A stretch of DNA of 64,000 nt from NCBI RefSeq assembly GCF_016808095.1, contig NC_068973.1:6568501-6632500 (forward strand). Reading direction: 5' to 3'. The stretch is from Vigna angularis. Taxonomy: Eukaryota; Streptophyta; Magnoliopsida; Fabales; Fabaceae. The position numbers were made by a program, and so were the translations under genes. Of this stretch, positions 1-13,347 are shown one piece after another. Positions within the stretch are counted from its first letter, which is position 1, and each line of letters starts with the position of its first letter. A model generated the notes under the pieces. It did no database searches and was not told where the DNA came from. It worked only from the letters and a program-made list of their open reading frames with translations.

Positions 1-372
1 TTGTATTAGACAATGTGTTGTATTAGACAGTTGTTGAAAATGAATGAAAAATCTCAATTTCTGCTTTCAATAGCTAATTGGCAGTGATATTGTTGAAGAA
101 GGTGGATGTTGTATCAATAGTTAAGTTGTAGTGATATGGTTGAGACAGGAACAATTTGATGACAGCAACAATTTAATGGCTACTGTAGACAGTTATCAGT
201 TGCAGTAAACTTGTGATAAATTCATTATGATTGTCCAAAGCTATTGCATTGCTTTATTACATACCGAACCGAATCTTACTTAAGAGAATTGGACAGTAGA
301 AATCATTAAAAACAGAGGCTTAATCACCATTTCAACAGTAAATTTTTTTCCAATGCGAGTAATGAACTTGGA
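1..372. other. No gene seen; left edge of window
   Basis: AT-rich sequence with no supportable coding region. A short direct repeat (TTGTATTAGACA, near 1-12 and 19-30) is visible. This stretch may belong to the 3' flank of the transposon to its right, because no terminal inverted repeat pairing with the 3.3-4.2 kb side was found inside the window. Confidence 0.5.
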
Positions 373-915
373 ATGAGCGTTGACTTCATATTCTTTGGAC
401 GAGCGTCCCCTTGTGCGCGCAGGGGGCGACGAGCGTCCGCTTGTTATGAACCGAGCGTGCGCTAGCTATGTGACGAGTGTCCTGGCGACGAGCGTCCTGG
501 GCGACGAGCGTCCACTTGATGTATTCTGGATGAGCGTCTTGACGAGCGTCCATTTCATATTCTCTGGACGAGCGTCCTCTTGTGCGTGTAGGGAGCGACG
601 AGCGTCCGCTTGCGATGAACCGAGCGTGCCCTTCCTATGTCACGAGCGTGTTGGGCGATGAGCGTCCTGGCGACGAGCGTCCTGAGCGACGAGCGTCCAA
701 TTTCCTTCTAAGTCGCGACGAGCGTCCAATTTCCTTCTAAGTCGCGACGAGCGTCCTGAGCGATGAGCGTCCAATTTCCTTCTAAGTCGCGACGAGCGTC
801 CAATTTCCTTCTAAGTCACGACGAGCGTCCAATTTCCTTCTAAGTCGCGACGAGCGTCCTGAGGGACGAGCGTCCTGAGGGACGAGCGTCCTGAGGGACG
901 ACCGTCCTGAGTGCA
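373..915 (+). repeat. Array of GGACGAGCGTCC-type CpG dyads
   Basis: About sixteen exact copies of GACGAGCGTCC, plus variants such as GATGAGCGTCC and CCGAGCGTGC, are packed into 540 bp. The unit GGACGAGCGTCC is self-complementary: GGACG and CGTCC are reverse complements around AG. The left part is a roughly 169-bp tandem duplication (compare 387 and 556). The right part repeats a 31-bp unit in which the dyad is followed by CAATTTCCTTCTAAGTCGC. The same motif returns at 30490-30815. The array contains a short open frame near 380-661, which I take to be a by-product of the repeat. Confidence 0.85.
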
Positions 916-1201
916 GATAGCTAAATGCAGCTGAATTCAAATTTGATGCAGTAGAAACAATATTGAAAATAACTAATACATAATATAAGATTCATCAGAA
1001 ACTGTGCTTCAAACGGCATATTGAATATAACATCAGAAACTGTGCTCCAAACTGGACATCATATTCATTGAACAGACAATACTTTGCTTCATCAAATAAT
1101 ACATCAGCACACAATACATATTGAAGTTTGTATCCAAAAAAAGGTGCTAGCCGAAACAAAGTACCAAAATACATATTAATAATAGCTAATGACTTTCTAA
1201 A

Positions 1202-3304
1202 TCAGTTTGAAGGTGCTGTGGCAGTTGGGTCAGCTGGTGTTGAAGTTGTCTGAGGTGCTGTTGTTGATGGCTGACTTTGTTGGGGTTCTTCAACCTCGCA
1301 TTGAGTAATTTGACTGGATTGAGTTGCATTTGGAGTTGTTGGAGCAGCTTGGGCAGCTTGTGGACAATTATTTCTTTTATGTCCAAGCTCTCTACATATG
1401 CCACATCTCTTACGTGTTCCACCTTGTCTTAGTTGAGTGTCATCTTTCTTAAGCTCCCAAGGCTCTAATCTTCTTTTCTTTTTCGGTCTACCAGGCAAAA
1501 TTCTCTTAGGTGGAGGCAACACATCAGGCATTGAAGTCATTTCCCACATATGAGCACCGTGGACTGGATATATCATTGGAAAGTATGTTTGTTCATAGGT
1601 TGACTTTGTAAACCAATGTGAGATGTAGTCTTCTCCATTGATGTTTAAAAATGTCATGGCAGTGAGGGCATGACAGCATGGGATTCCTGTTATACTCCAT
1701 TTCCTGCAACTACAGTCCACTTTATCTATGTCAACAACAAACTTGTCACCAATGTTGGAAGTGTGTCTCACTTCAAATAATTTCAATCCTGACCAGCTGG
1801 AAAATGAAATTTGGATTGAAGTGAGTAAGTAAAGTAAAGAAATTAAAACAAATAAAACTTCATATTATGAAATCATACCTAGGTATCCAATATTTTGTGT
1901 TGTTTAATTCCTTTTGAAATCGTTTATAAATTTTGGGGCAAAAGGAACCTTCATATGACCTTATCTTGTCTCTATTTCTTGTCCATCTCTTCATTAGATA
2001 CATACGAATGTCTTCCATCATTGTTATGATGGGCTTAGCCCTTGCATCCAAGATCACACTATTAAAAGCTTCAGAGATATTGTTTACTAGGGTGTCACAA
2101 GCAGCTGTAGGTGTAAACCTTGACCTTGACCAAAATCTATATAAAGAAAAACACACACATTTATAACACAACCAAACAGTTCTAAATAATTGACATGGCT
2201 AACACTCTTGAAAACATACCTTGGTGGAATAGCTATCAAGTGCTTAAAGGCCTCTACATTGACATCTTTTATTTCTCTCATGACTGCCTCCCATGCTTGA
2301 GGATGGGTTGATGATGCTGCCTTCCATAAGAGACGTTTCAGATTTTTTCCAGCATATTTTTTCCTAAAATTTGCATATATGTGGCGGACACAAAACCTTT
2401 GATCAACACGAGGTAGAAGTTCTTGTATTGCTGGCAGAAGTCCCTATCAAATGATAAAAGTAAATTTATTGAACATGAACATGGAAGACTAAGGTCTCAT
2501 AATAAAAAACAATGAAATATCACTTACTTTTTGTTGATCTGAGATAAATGTATACGTTGAACAATTTTCAACACCACCAAGATCATCAATCAAGAATTCC
2601 AAAAACCAAGTCCAGGTTTCCTTATTCTCCACCTCCACAACAGCATATGCCAAAGGTAACATTTGGTCATTACCATCTCTTCCAACTGCTGTTAACAATT
2701 CACCCCCATATTTCCCTTTCAAGAAACACCCATCCAAACCTACAATGGGCCTACATGATATGAAACTCACCTTACATGCCTTCAAACAAACATAAAGTCT
2801 CTTGAATACTTGGTTCCCCTCATTAGGTTCTACACTAACTTTGACAGTTGATCCAGGATTTGACCTAAGCAGCTCATTGGCATAGTCGTATACCCTTTTA
2901 TATTGTTCTTCAAAATCACCTTCAATTTTCTTGTGTGCCATTTTCTTTGCCCTAAAGGTTGTTGACCGAGACACATTAATATTCCATTTCTTACAAACTT
3001 TGTCTTGGAGGTTACTCAAATTAATATTTGGATTTTCTTTTATAGTCTTCTCTAACCTCCCACTTAACCATTTTGATGTCACTAAACGCAAATTAAATTC
3101 TCTACTGCAGGTATGCTTGTTTATAATCTTCCTTAACTGCCATGTATTTTGGGCAGCCTTATATGCACAATATGCGTACCATGGGCACTTCCCTTTTGCC
3201 CCACAACATTTAACAGAAACTCTTGTTTTATCATTTTTAAAAACCTTCAATTTCCCCACAATGACATATGTTAGTTTGAACCAATCCTCTGGATGAAACG
3301 GCAC
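1202..3304 (-). CDS. Mutator-like (MULE/MuDR) transposase, four exons
   Basis: DDE transposase that would cut and join the ends of a Mutator-like element. Four minus-strand exons join in frame at GT-AG sites: 3304-2528, 2443-2220, 2136-1879 and 1796-1202, giving about 617 codons. A MuDR-type N-terminal region with a CxxxxxxCPW motif (about residues 20-70) is followed by the MULE catalytic core. The candidate triad is D191 (GLDGCFLKG), D256 (FISDQQK) and E356 (ISEAFNS), with the usual RFCVRH..ANF motif between the last two. A SWIM zinc finger (CSC...CCH, about 440-465), a basic stretch and a CCHC knuckle (CGICRELGHKRNNC, about 550) close the protein. The frame has no internal stop but begins at a GTG: the first in-frame ATG is near residue 122 and a TGA lies upstream. 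A 5' exon is therefore missing or unseen. Flanking terminal inverted repeats were not found. Confidence 0.85.
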
Positions 3305-3870
3305 GACAGCTCCCCCATGAGCAAGACGAACAACACTGATGATTCAATGACATTGCCACTTCCTGAGCCAACGAAAAAACGACACAACCTCACAACCAAG
3401 CTTTCTCACCCAACCCCAATCAACACTTCTTCAACCAACACTAAACCGAAGAACAGAGATAATAGTTTATGGGGGACCACACACAACACTTACAATGGGG
3501 GACCACACACAACACCCATAATGGGGGACAACAACAAACAGAGATAATAGTTTATGGGGGACCACAACAAAAGCAAACACACACACGAAGCAAACACACA
3601 CACCAAAGCAACCATAAACCCAACGAATGGAACCCACTTCGCATGGACCAAAGCAAACACACACACGAAGCAAACACCAAACCAAAGCAAACATACACGT
3701 ACCTTCGAATGGACCTTCGAATGGAACCCACTTCGCAATTCCAAATCACCAAACGCTTCCAAATCAGCAGACGCGTTCTGCTTTCAAAAGCCCCAATTGC
3801 GATTTTTGACCGTTCCTCAACTCAGAAACGCGTTCTGCTTTCGTTCACACATACAAATACCCTAAACGTG
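3305..3870 (-). other. 5' flank of the MULE with short tandem repeats
   Basis: No complete gene. It holds repeats of a GGGGGACCACA unit (3473-3565), CA-rich repeats of AAGCAAACACACAC (3570-3690) and the duplicated phrase GAATGGAACCCACTTCGCA (about 3624 and 3720). On the minus strand a short frame starting near 3350 reads Ser/Cys-rich residues and ends in CHCGE, overlapping the start of the transposase frame. It resembles the leader of plant GRF-type zinc-finger proteins. That likeness is weak. Confidence 0.35.
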
Positions 3871-4579
3871 ACTCATTTGCCATTGACACGTCATTAGTGA
3901 CTCATTTGCCACGTTTTACTAAGCTAGTGCCACATAATCAACCACTTAACGCAGTTAGTGTGTATTTAACGGAGATGACTACATTGACACAAATATTTTC
4001 AATGTTTGGATTCAATTGACACTTTTATACCACGTGAGGACGAAAATGAAACTTTTTTAAAAGTGAAGATGAATTTGACACAATTCAACCAAACTTAGGA
4101 CTAAGGAAGCAATTAAACCTTTCGTTTATTAAGGAATCAAACATCACACTATAACATCATTTTCATGCCACGTGACCTACCACGAGGTCGAAACCGATGG
4201 ATGCTTACTTAAGAATTGTTTTGTCACACGTACCAGACAACCAGTCTTTTTTCACACAGCTTAAACCCTCCAGGTAGGTATTTTCAGCAATCGACAATTA
4301 ATTACTCATTTCGCATCAACAAAACTATTTTCATAAATATACAAAACCATGAAAAGTCTTAGGTTACTGATGTGTATATCACAACTAATAAGCTCTTTGT
4401 CAATATGCCACACTGTCTGCATTTCTTAAAACTCTCAAAACATAAATACATATTATTCTCTCTATCTAAACTATACATCTTACTAAATTAATATAATTAC
4501 ATTTATGAGTTTCATTAATATCGCAGAGAAAAATACGTAAAAGATATAATAGTTTTTACTTATTTTATTTTTGCCATAC

Positions 4580-4580
<1 letters not shown>
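3871..4580. other. Intergenic, no gene seen
   Basis: AT-rich sequence without a supportable gene. It could contain the outer end of the Mutator-like element, but no matching inverted repeat was found on the other side. CACGTG cores occur near 4032 and 4169. Confidence 0.5.

Positions 4581-4669
<89 letters not shown>
4581..4669. repeat. (AT)n microsatellite
   Basis: An uninterrupted run of about 44 AT dinucleotides in intergenic DNA. It is likely to be length-polymorphic. Confidence 0.95.
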
Positions 4670-4673
<4 letters not shown>

Positions 4674-6103
4674 TTGCTTTCTGGATCCCATAATCACGAA
4701 TTGTACCCTAGAATAATAGGAAAAGACTAAAAAAGTCTTTTACTACTGTACAGAAGGAAGAAAAAGAGAAAAACACTGTAGAAAAAGAAGAGAAAGTGAA
4801 AAAAAAAAGAAAATCATCCTAAAAAACTCTTTCTGAAATATATTTTAAGTGTTTCAGAAAGCTCTTTTCAAAATAAATTTTATGTAGAGTTGTTCTGGAA
4901 ACTTTTTTTGGAAAGACATTATATGCGTTTCTGAAAAATTTTATTCGGGAAATATTATACTAAAAAACTTTTTTCAGAATGTATTTTTATCTTACCTATT
5001 CCAAAAATCTGATTCTAATTAGAAACTTAAGAAAGTCTGTTTCAAATAGCCGGAAGAATATATATATTCTGAAGGTCACATTAATAAGGGTAAAATAGTT
5101 ATTTTACAAATTTGTCAAGGTGCGGAAAGAAATTGTGTAGGTGCAGTAAGTAAAAGCTATGCAAGCTTAACATAACGAAAATAAAAGCCCATGGCGGTAC
5201 ATGACCCAGAAGGCCCATACCGATATAAATAGTAAAACTTATTATCATGCTGTTTATAGATTTGTGAAAGAATTAGGCACCTTACAAGAGATAGAAAGAA
5301 CGTTGTCATTTACATTCTAAAGGTTTTGATGATAAAAATAATTCAACCCACTTATTAAGGCTTATTTTTTTTTTGTTTAATATGGAAAATCTTTCTTCCG
5401 TAAGTATAGAAAACTTTTAAGACTTACTCTTTTTTCTATTAATGAAAAACACATTGAGTGGAGGAAGCAAGGTTTATCATGCTAATTACTAGCAAGCCAT
5501 ATAAAAACATCTTTCAGTGTTATTATTTTGGCATTCTAAACATATTGTAGTTCAAATAATTAGTGAAAATGATTGGTTCATTTTCCTTAGTGTTCAATTT
5601 TCATTATTTATTATATATTTACAAATACAAAATTTTATTTTTTATGACTATTTCACACTCCTACAAGTGTTAAATGGGTTGTCAAGTAGTGTGAAACAAC
5701 CTTTTTCCTATTTTAAAATGAAGTTACACATGCATATGACTCAATCCTAACACCGAAAATTGCATCCTAAAATTACCATTCAAATTTTGTAATTTAATTT
5801 ATAAAATACTAACAAATACACATGACCGAATTAGAGAATTTGCACCATAAGGAAGATAAATTATTATAACTGAATGCTAATTACAGAACATAAACGTCCA
5901 CGCTATTATTCCTTTTCCCTATTGAACCCTGATGGGTTTGTTTACAAAATTAAGCTTATATTAACATAACAAAAATTTACATCATATATTTATATATAAC
6001 GAAACTTCTGAGTGAAACTTTTAAACGAAAACATAAAAGAAAAAAAAAAGTTTTAAAGGGAAAATGGGACTGTGCTAACAACCGAACAAACCTGTTTAAC
6101 ATT
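4670..6103. other. Intergenic, no gene seen
   Basis: AT-rich DNA downstream of the reticulon gene. It has several short imperfect inverted pairs such as AAAAGACTAAAAAAGTCTTTT (4722-4742) and repeated CTTTCTGAAA / TTTCAGAAAG phrases (4830-4980), which could come from a decayed element. The part next to 6104 should hold the reticulon 3' UTR. Confidence 0.4.
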
Positions 6104-9100
6104 TTAGAACACTTTCTTTAGTTTATTTGTATCACTAAGGTTGGTTGCATGTCCTTGTTTGTGTCTAACTCCAACAGGTTCTTCCCATGTTTCATCACAT
6201 TCTGCTTCATCTTCCCCAAATTCATCTCTCACTAAATAATGCTGTTGATAATATCTAAAGGCCGCAAATAGCACGAACACTGCAAATAACACAAAAGAAT
6301 TGAAATTCATATCTCAAAAACTAAAAGATGTAATGTGATGAAACATAAGTACCTGCCCAAATTCGAGCAACAACTGAAGATAAATTCCAGACAAGCCCAA
6401 AGATGCCAAGAGCCACTGCTTTTTTGTGTGTGCATGAATCCCAAGCATCTCGGAATCGCCGAATCCAAAAATTTCCTTCATGTCATTACAAAAACTGTAA
6501 CCATATATTCATACTCACTGTTTCGTCTTTCACCTTTTTTTTTAATTACCACGTTACTGTTCTCAAGTTATTCTTTGGAGGTGAAAAGATTATTTTCCTT
6601 AAAAGAAAAAGAGGACCATTTATTAAAATAACAAAAGAATAAGGTTCTTGGACACTGTAACACGTGAAGAGAGACTCTTTGGGATTGGGACCACTAACAC
6701 CATTATGTTAATATCCCACAGTGGCTGCGTTCTCTTCTTTTGAAACTTGAATCAAATTGTCAGACACAAAAATAAAATAAAGTCAGAGATGCTTCATCCA
6801 TGTGATGCATAAAATTATGCTTCCATCATCACATCAAGTAGTAAATCTTTAAAGTGATAAAATTTATTATCTTGAAGCAGAGTTAGATTTAAAGTTTCTA
6901 ACTTTATTTAATATCGTTTAGATGGTATAATTGCACTGCATTAAACTATTACTTGTGTTTGTTTGTTTCTGCCCTGCCCCCATCAGATCCGCATTATGAT
7001 GCAGTTAAAACCCCACCCATTATATAATGAAACAAAATAAAATCATAGTTAGCAGACAATTCAAACATTGTTAACTCACTTTAGCAACTAGTAGCACTAG
7101 CAGTTCCTAATTACACTAACTGTACTATGTTGTTTACAGCAGCTAAAAGTTGTAGGGTCATAATTCAGGCATTAAATAATGTTAGAAAAAGCAACATCAA
7201 TTTCAGGAAATTACCATATGCAGTTAACTGTGCAGAATAAGATGTGCATATCTTTGGCACAGTAAAAACTCCGAAGAAGCCTGAGGCAAATGACGGCAAA
7301 ACAAATGTCAGTAATCAATTTGGTGAAAGGGCACGTCCAATAACTAATAATAATAATAATAATGAGGATGAAAGGGTAGAGGAGAAAGATGCAATTTTTA
7401 CTTCCATAGGAGTGAGAAATATAAATTGCTTGTAATGGTTGATTTCAGAATACTAACGGAACCAACATGTGAAAATTTTAGCCTTTTTCAGTGTTGAGAG
7501 AGTTCTATTAAGTAATGGAATAGAGTTAGGCATTTTGTATGAACCCTTAAAAACTTACCCAATTTGAACATCTTCCAAATGGTTATGTAGCTGCCACATC
7601 TCGCTAAAACAAAGAGCAAAACAGCCAACTGCAATTGATTTACAAATGCCAAATTAAAATTTGGTGTTTAATCTTCTGGGTTACTATAATTTGTAATGTT
7701 GATAAAAAGATAATCATAAAACCAGTGAGCAAAGGAATCTATTAAATTACCTTTATGGTGGTGCCCGGATCTCCAGAAAACAAGCCCTTGAGTTTTGACA
7801 GGAACTCGTTCAAGTAAGGAAGGATTAATTTTAGCATCCAAATTGCATCTTCTTCTCCCAATACATAATTTGTGTCCTCAACTTCTATGAAACCCCTGTT
7901 GAGTTTGATCCAAAAGAGAATCAGAAAAGATAATGTTCTTCAAAATGGTCATTGTAATATATTTTTCACCATAGTGTTTGGGTTATCACCTGAATATTAG
8001 GGATCTATATAGGAAGATGACAGCCAGATAAACAAGACTTATATAAGACGTAACTGAAATAAGACTGCAGAAACAAAGAAAGGAAAGCTTCATCTCAGGA
8101 CTCTGTTCTGATACAGAAAATTATATACTGATAGTATACAAAAAAGAAAAAGGAAAAAACTCTGCATAACTGATTTCTAACCTCAGATTGATATCCTTTG
8201 CATAAGAAGATGAGACTATAATGAATGTCCCAAATCCAAAAACAAATGCTGATCTTGAAATGTCTCTCCACATGATTAAATCCACTGAAGAGGAAATTAT
8301 ATGGATAAAGAATCAATACCATTATGTGAATAAAATTGACAGTAAATTTCACAGTTTCGATGAATCACCTATACTCTGCAATTTGCTTTGGGTTTGTGGG
8401 AAGCTGCGGTATTCTTCCGCCTTTGGAACTAGACCATGACAATCAATTATAATAAACACAAAGCCAATTGGTACAAATTGAAAGAACAAACTGAAAAATC
8501 CTTACTTGAATTAGCTTGGACGAAATTTCGGTTAATTGTTGAATTCCTTCTAATTGTAGGAGATTGCTTCAGACTAAGAGGAACTGAAACTGGCTTTCTT
8601 TCATTTTTGTGATGAAATCGCATGTGGGCACTCACGATCCTCTTAGGTTCTGGTTCATTTAGAATCTTCTTAGGTTCTGGTTCCTTCATAATCTTCTTTG
8701 GTTCTGATTCATTCAGAACCACCTTCTTTTCTGGTTCATTCACAATAACCTTTTTGTCCTGTTGTTTTCCAACAGCCTCATCTTTTTCTGGCTCCTTGAC
8801 AACCAGAGTTTCTGCCATACTAATTTCCTTCACATCAATTCTCTCCTCCATCTCAATCTCAATTTCTTCCCCTTCCTCATCTCCTTCGTCTGCTTCATCA
8901 ACTGCAACTTCATCTAAATCACTACCAACCTGAACCGATAATTCTGTTGAACATTGAACAGCATTCGCTGAGCTGCTAGATATGACCTTCTCTTGACACA
9001 CATCATCCAAATCCATGCAATTATTATCGTCAGCGTCATTCTTCTCATTCTCAACCTCAATCTTTTCCTCCATTGGTTCATCAGGAACTAAATCCAACTG

Positions 9101-9679
9101 GGATTTCGTGTTTCTCAATTGAATTGAACTAACACCAGGAGAAGCAATCTTCTTTATTGGATCTGACTTGCTCTTCCTCAATTGTGCTGAACTTCTCTCA
9201 TGCCCCTCGTCTGATTCACCGTCCTTCTGTGTCTCAGATCTCTTCCTTCTGTTGTAAATTGGGCTTCTCTCAAGTTTATTTGCAAAAGAAGCAATCTTTC
9301 TGGTTTGTGTTGGGCTCTTCTTTATTCCATCAGAGGAAGAAATGCTCAGCTCCTCAGAACTCTTCAGGGTCTCTGTCTTCCCTCTTGCCACCTGAATTGG
9401 GATCTTATTATCTGACCCCTCAGAGCTCTCAGATTTCCAAGTTTTTCTCTTTCCACACCCAATTGGGCTTTTTTTCAATCTGGCACCGCCACCATTTTCT
9501 TCAGGATTTTCCTCTGCGTTAAACACCTTGATCCCACCTCTCACTTCATCACTCTTCATTCTGCTCTCCCACACTGACCCTGCAACCACACTCCCTCTTG
9601 CCCCTACCCTCCTTTTGCCAACTTCCATCCCCAATTTATCTCCTTTTTCTACCTGGCTATCAGTACTCCAATGGGTCAT
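6104..9679 (-). CDS. Reticulon-like protein with long N-terminal arm (RTNLB21-like)
   Basis: Endoplasmic-reticulum membrane-shaping protein of the plant RTNLB family. Nine minus-strand exons join in frame: 9679-8506, 8428-8369, 8284-8182, 8064-7990, 7895-7751, 7628-7559, 7280-7215, 6475-6353 and 6279-6104, making a protein of about 663 residues. Residues 1-410 are a hydrophilic arm with VAGSVWESRMKSDEVRGG near the start, Ser/Lys-rich (K/R)SP motifs, an acidic stretch (about 260-280) and tandem EPEPKKI repeats (about 330-355). The reticulon homology domain follows (about 411-606). It begins VDLIMWRDISRSAFVFG, contains two hydrophobic hairpins around a loop with LPYLNEFLSKL and LFSGDPGTT, and ends FWIRRFRDAWDSCTHKK plus a last hydrophobic segment. 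Most RTNLBs are near 250 residues; the arm and layout match Arabidopsis RTNLB21 as I recall it. The start is the first ATG of the long frame. All splice sites and phases agree. Confidence 0.93.
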
Positions 9680-12440
9680 AGGTGGTTAGTGGATAAGAGG
9701 CTTCTAGCTCAAGCAATGGCGGTTGGTGGGGTGCAACATTGGGATCCTTTTGCAAAACAATTGAGAGCGAGGGAGAGATCAAAAGTAGGGAGAAAGTAGA
9801 GAGAGTAGTTGGTCACTTTTCTTTTTTCTTTTTATTTTATCTCTTTCTTTCTGTATGATAACTGTGTCATACCAGGGTAAGGAAAAGCAAAGGTAAATTT
9901 GGTGGGGTTGAATGATTAGGGTGTTGAGGAAGAGAAGAACCCTTCTTTTTCTAGCATCGATTGGATTCCCTCTGATCTCTCATCACTTTTACCGAGGCAC
10001 TCTAAAAGTCATTAATAGTCTCACTCTCACATCACATGAAACTGTACACCTAAGCTTGCTGCATGTAGTATGTATGTTGTCCTTCTTCTCAGAGTCCAAA
10101 GTGCGTGTGAATTCTGCAGTGTACTTATGGAATTTAGTGTATTTTCTTAGCGGTTTTGTCAATCTCCTGCTTACGTGTGATGGTAGAGTCATTAGGAAAT
10201 GCGATTTGTCATGGTAGCTACAAGTACTGTGACAGAGGACCAGACAAACGCACCCCAAATTTTGGTCAGTGATCCTTTTTAATGTTGCATTGCTTCAAAT
10301 AATATGATACCACATAGCAAATGCTGCTATAGTGTGTTTGAAGTTTAAGACAAGATGCACTGAAAGAATGTATCAACATTTATGATATTTAAAAACATAT
10401 TATACTTCTCTTTACCAATTAAGAGACTGATTAGAAGAATTAATTTTTTCTTTCAGTTGAACTTTAATTTTGATTGGATGAATGGGTAACCAATAATGTG
10501 ATATTGGGTCCACTGTTATGATGATCTTCAAGATCATGTTTTTGCTTAGGGGGTGTTACATTTAACCAATACTATTTACATATATCAATTGATCATTTCT
10601 GTGCAGATGGATTTTTATATGACTTATAACAGAAACTGTAGGCAATGAGAATGCCAGAAGACCACGGCAAAACCAATTTGACATAAACTAACTGGTTTCA
10701 TTGATTTGAGTTTTTTGCTATTTCTTTTTTCCACTTCCTTCTACAAGGTCTAAGCGTATTAAAGCTTCTAGCAGTAGTATCCCAATTATAATAAACATCT
10801 ATTGCTCCTGATGATATTTTTCAAAATTACTGTCTAATTTTTATCCTGACATGGATCATTACTACAACATAGATTATACAATCGTAGACATGTGTTTCAA
10901 ATTGGTTTCAAGAAAAATTAAATTGTTACTTTGAAATGTGAAATTGATTTAATTTTGCCAACAAGTCAACAGTAGATGGAGATCGGTTACTTTTAAATGA
11001 CAATTTATTGTGATGCAGTGATCATGGTCCCCTCAGAAACTAAGTCCAAAGGCTTCAAAAGTTTGGAGTTATTCAATTGTCGCATTAAGAATCACATACT
11101 AGAATACAAAGGAAGGAGGTGAAAATGTTATGTTCTTGCGTGTGAGAAAATTAGTTACTGCATGTAGGAATGTTTAGTGAAAGGGTAAGCGGTAGAATCC
11201 AAGAAGCAAAGCACAAAACAAAAGGTTTTAGAGTTACCCCACACAGCAAAATTTTTCCCTTTCTTCTTTTTCTGCTGAGACGGAATCTGTCATGTGAGGC
11301 AAAATCATGCAAAGAATCCATTTTACCTGGGACGTGACGACAAATTAAAGTTGCATACGACCAACACTCACCGACACCAGTAGTTACTGTATTTTGGTGG
11401 TATTGCATTTTATCCCTTCGATCCTGTTGAGGATGATGTTGGTAACATACTAACAGGTAACACTTCGTCACATTATTCCTTTGTCAACATTTCTTTATCT
11501 CAATGTTTTTCTTTTATTATCCATTCGTGTTCATTCATATCAAATTAATCATATGCATATAATTAACTTAATTTGTAATTAATGTTTTTAATGTGATAGG
11601 TGTTCTGAGTTGAATTAAATCACTTTAAGACTTTGTTTTAAGTATTGATAACATCCTTCCATATTTGATAAAGATGTTGCTGAGAAATATTTTGCCATTC
11701 CATATGCGTCTAAAATTGGTGGTGGAACTGTATAAAAAAATCTTTAAAAACAAGTTAATTCCAACAAAAATGAATTCAAATATTCATAAATTAAAATGAA
11801 AAATTAAATAATTAAATAAATTAAACATGTGGAAAAACTAAAAACATTTATAAAAAAAAATGAACAAATGTGAACAATATAAACAATTAAAAACTTTTAT
11901 AGCAAAAGTTCTGAATATAATTAATTGGATAAAGAAAATAATTTATAAAGTAAACAAAATTAAAGGTAACATTTCAAAATACAAATTAGAATAAAGATTA
12001 AAATAAAAACATATTTTGGAATAAGAGATTGAATCATGATCAAAAGGGAATTAAAATAAAAATAGAGATAAAAATAAAGAGATCAGATTTCTACTAATAT
12101 TTCTTGTGAAATTTACTCTTTCTGAATTCAATCATAATTTCAGTTATATATACAACAACAATCCATGATTATTTGAGAAAATACTTAAATTATTTAAAAA
12201 ATATCTTAATTTTCAATGAAATTTGTTAGGTTAACATTTATATAAAAAAGAATACTAATAGTTCCTATTATTGTGTCTTCAAAATTGCTCAGGTAAATAA
12301 ATAGTTCATTTGAGTAAAGTTTTATTTTTCAGTTTGACTCTTTATTGCATTGAAACAACTCATTCTTTTAAGTAAAAATAATAGAAATTGTTCTGTTTTT
12401 AGATTTTAACAAATTTCCTTTTCATTAGTAATAAATTGAG

Positions 12441-12488
<48 letters not shown>

Positions 12489-13347
12489 TATTTTTATATT
12501 TTATGTTTTTTTATTGTTTTTAACTATATTTGATTCTATATTTTCAGAACTTCGAAATGGAAATATGATTTTCTGATTTTAGTTCTCTACTACTTTTATA
12601 ATTTTATAAAAAACTTTGTAAAAGAAGAAATTGTGTGTTTGTTTAAACTTTTATAGTTAGGTTTATGGACCTAAGAGTCTAGCTCACATTATGCTTTAAT
12701 TTTCAGACCATTTCAATAGTTTAGATATGCTATAAATTGACATTTGTTAAATTTTTTAAAGTTTTAGGAATTGTCTCCTCATATTATTTATTTCTTTTTT
12801 TCTCTTTCATATGTTCTTATTTTTTCTTTTATTCTACCTTTTGTCTTAAAAATGGAGAATAGATATTTGAGAATTAATGCACCAGGATAAAATAAGTTGG
12901 AGTAAGTTTTGTACCAATCATTCATCACTTTTGAGTTGTTTTTTTTTTAATTTTGACTTTTTGTTATTACAAATTGAAGTGATGATTAAATACTAATTGT
13001 ATTAAATGATACTTTAATTTAATTATTATAATTGTTCTTTCTATAAAATTTGAGGCGAGTTTGTGAATAAGTGATAAGATCGTAATGATTTAGAATTTTG
13101 TGATAAATATTCTTGATAGTTGAAACAGAAAAAGATTTATCTGGAAGTCAATAAGAGAATTTGAATCTTTTGAGTAAAGAAATAGTATGAGAGTATCTCC
13201 CAAACACCCTAAGTGATTTATTTGTGTAAAAATGATGAATATCCAAAACCCTCGGAAAAACATGATTAAATATTTACTTTCGTATATTAAGGTTGACAGA
13301 CTCATCTAACGACTTCATTCTCGCCCAGTAAGGCATAAAAATTTATG
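9680..13347. other. Intergenic: reticulon 5' flank and AT-rich DNA
   Basis: The first 200 bp (purine-rich GAGAGAGA-like tracts near 9765-9815) should hold the 5' UTR and promoter of the minus-strand reticulon gene. The rest is AT-rich with no supportable gene. Short open frames near 9912-10258 and 11151-11471 show no family features. A roughly 40-bp (AT)n microsatellite lies at 12447-12486. This flank continues at 31028 on the other side of the nested LTR block. Confidence 0.6.

Noticed and set aside
373..915. Resemblance of the arrays to a CRISPR array
   Set aside because: Spacers are not uniform unique sequences, the repeats are too short and vary, there are no cas genes, and the context is a plant nuclear genome full of transposons.
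3467..3865. Overlapping frames on both strands in the MULE 5' flank
   Set aside because: Low-complexity CA-rich repeats with no family features.
9912..10258. Opposed frames of about 90-100 codons upstream of the reticulon gene
   Set aside because: No domain, no splice partners, and composition like the surrounding intergenic DNA.
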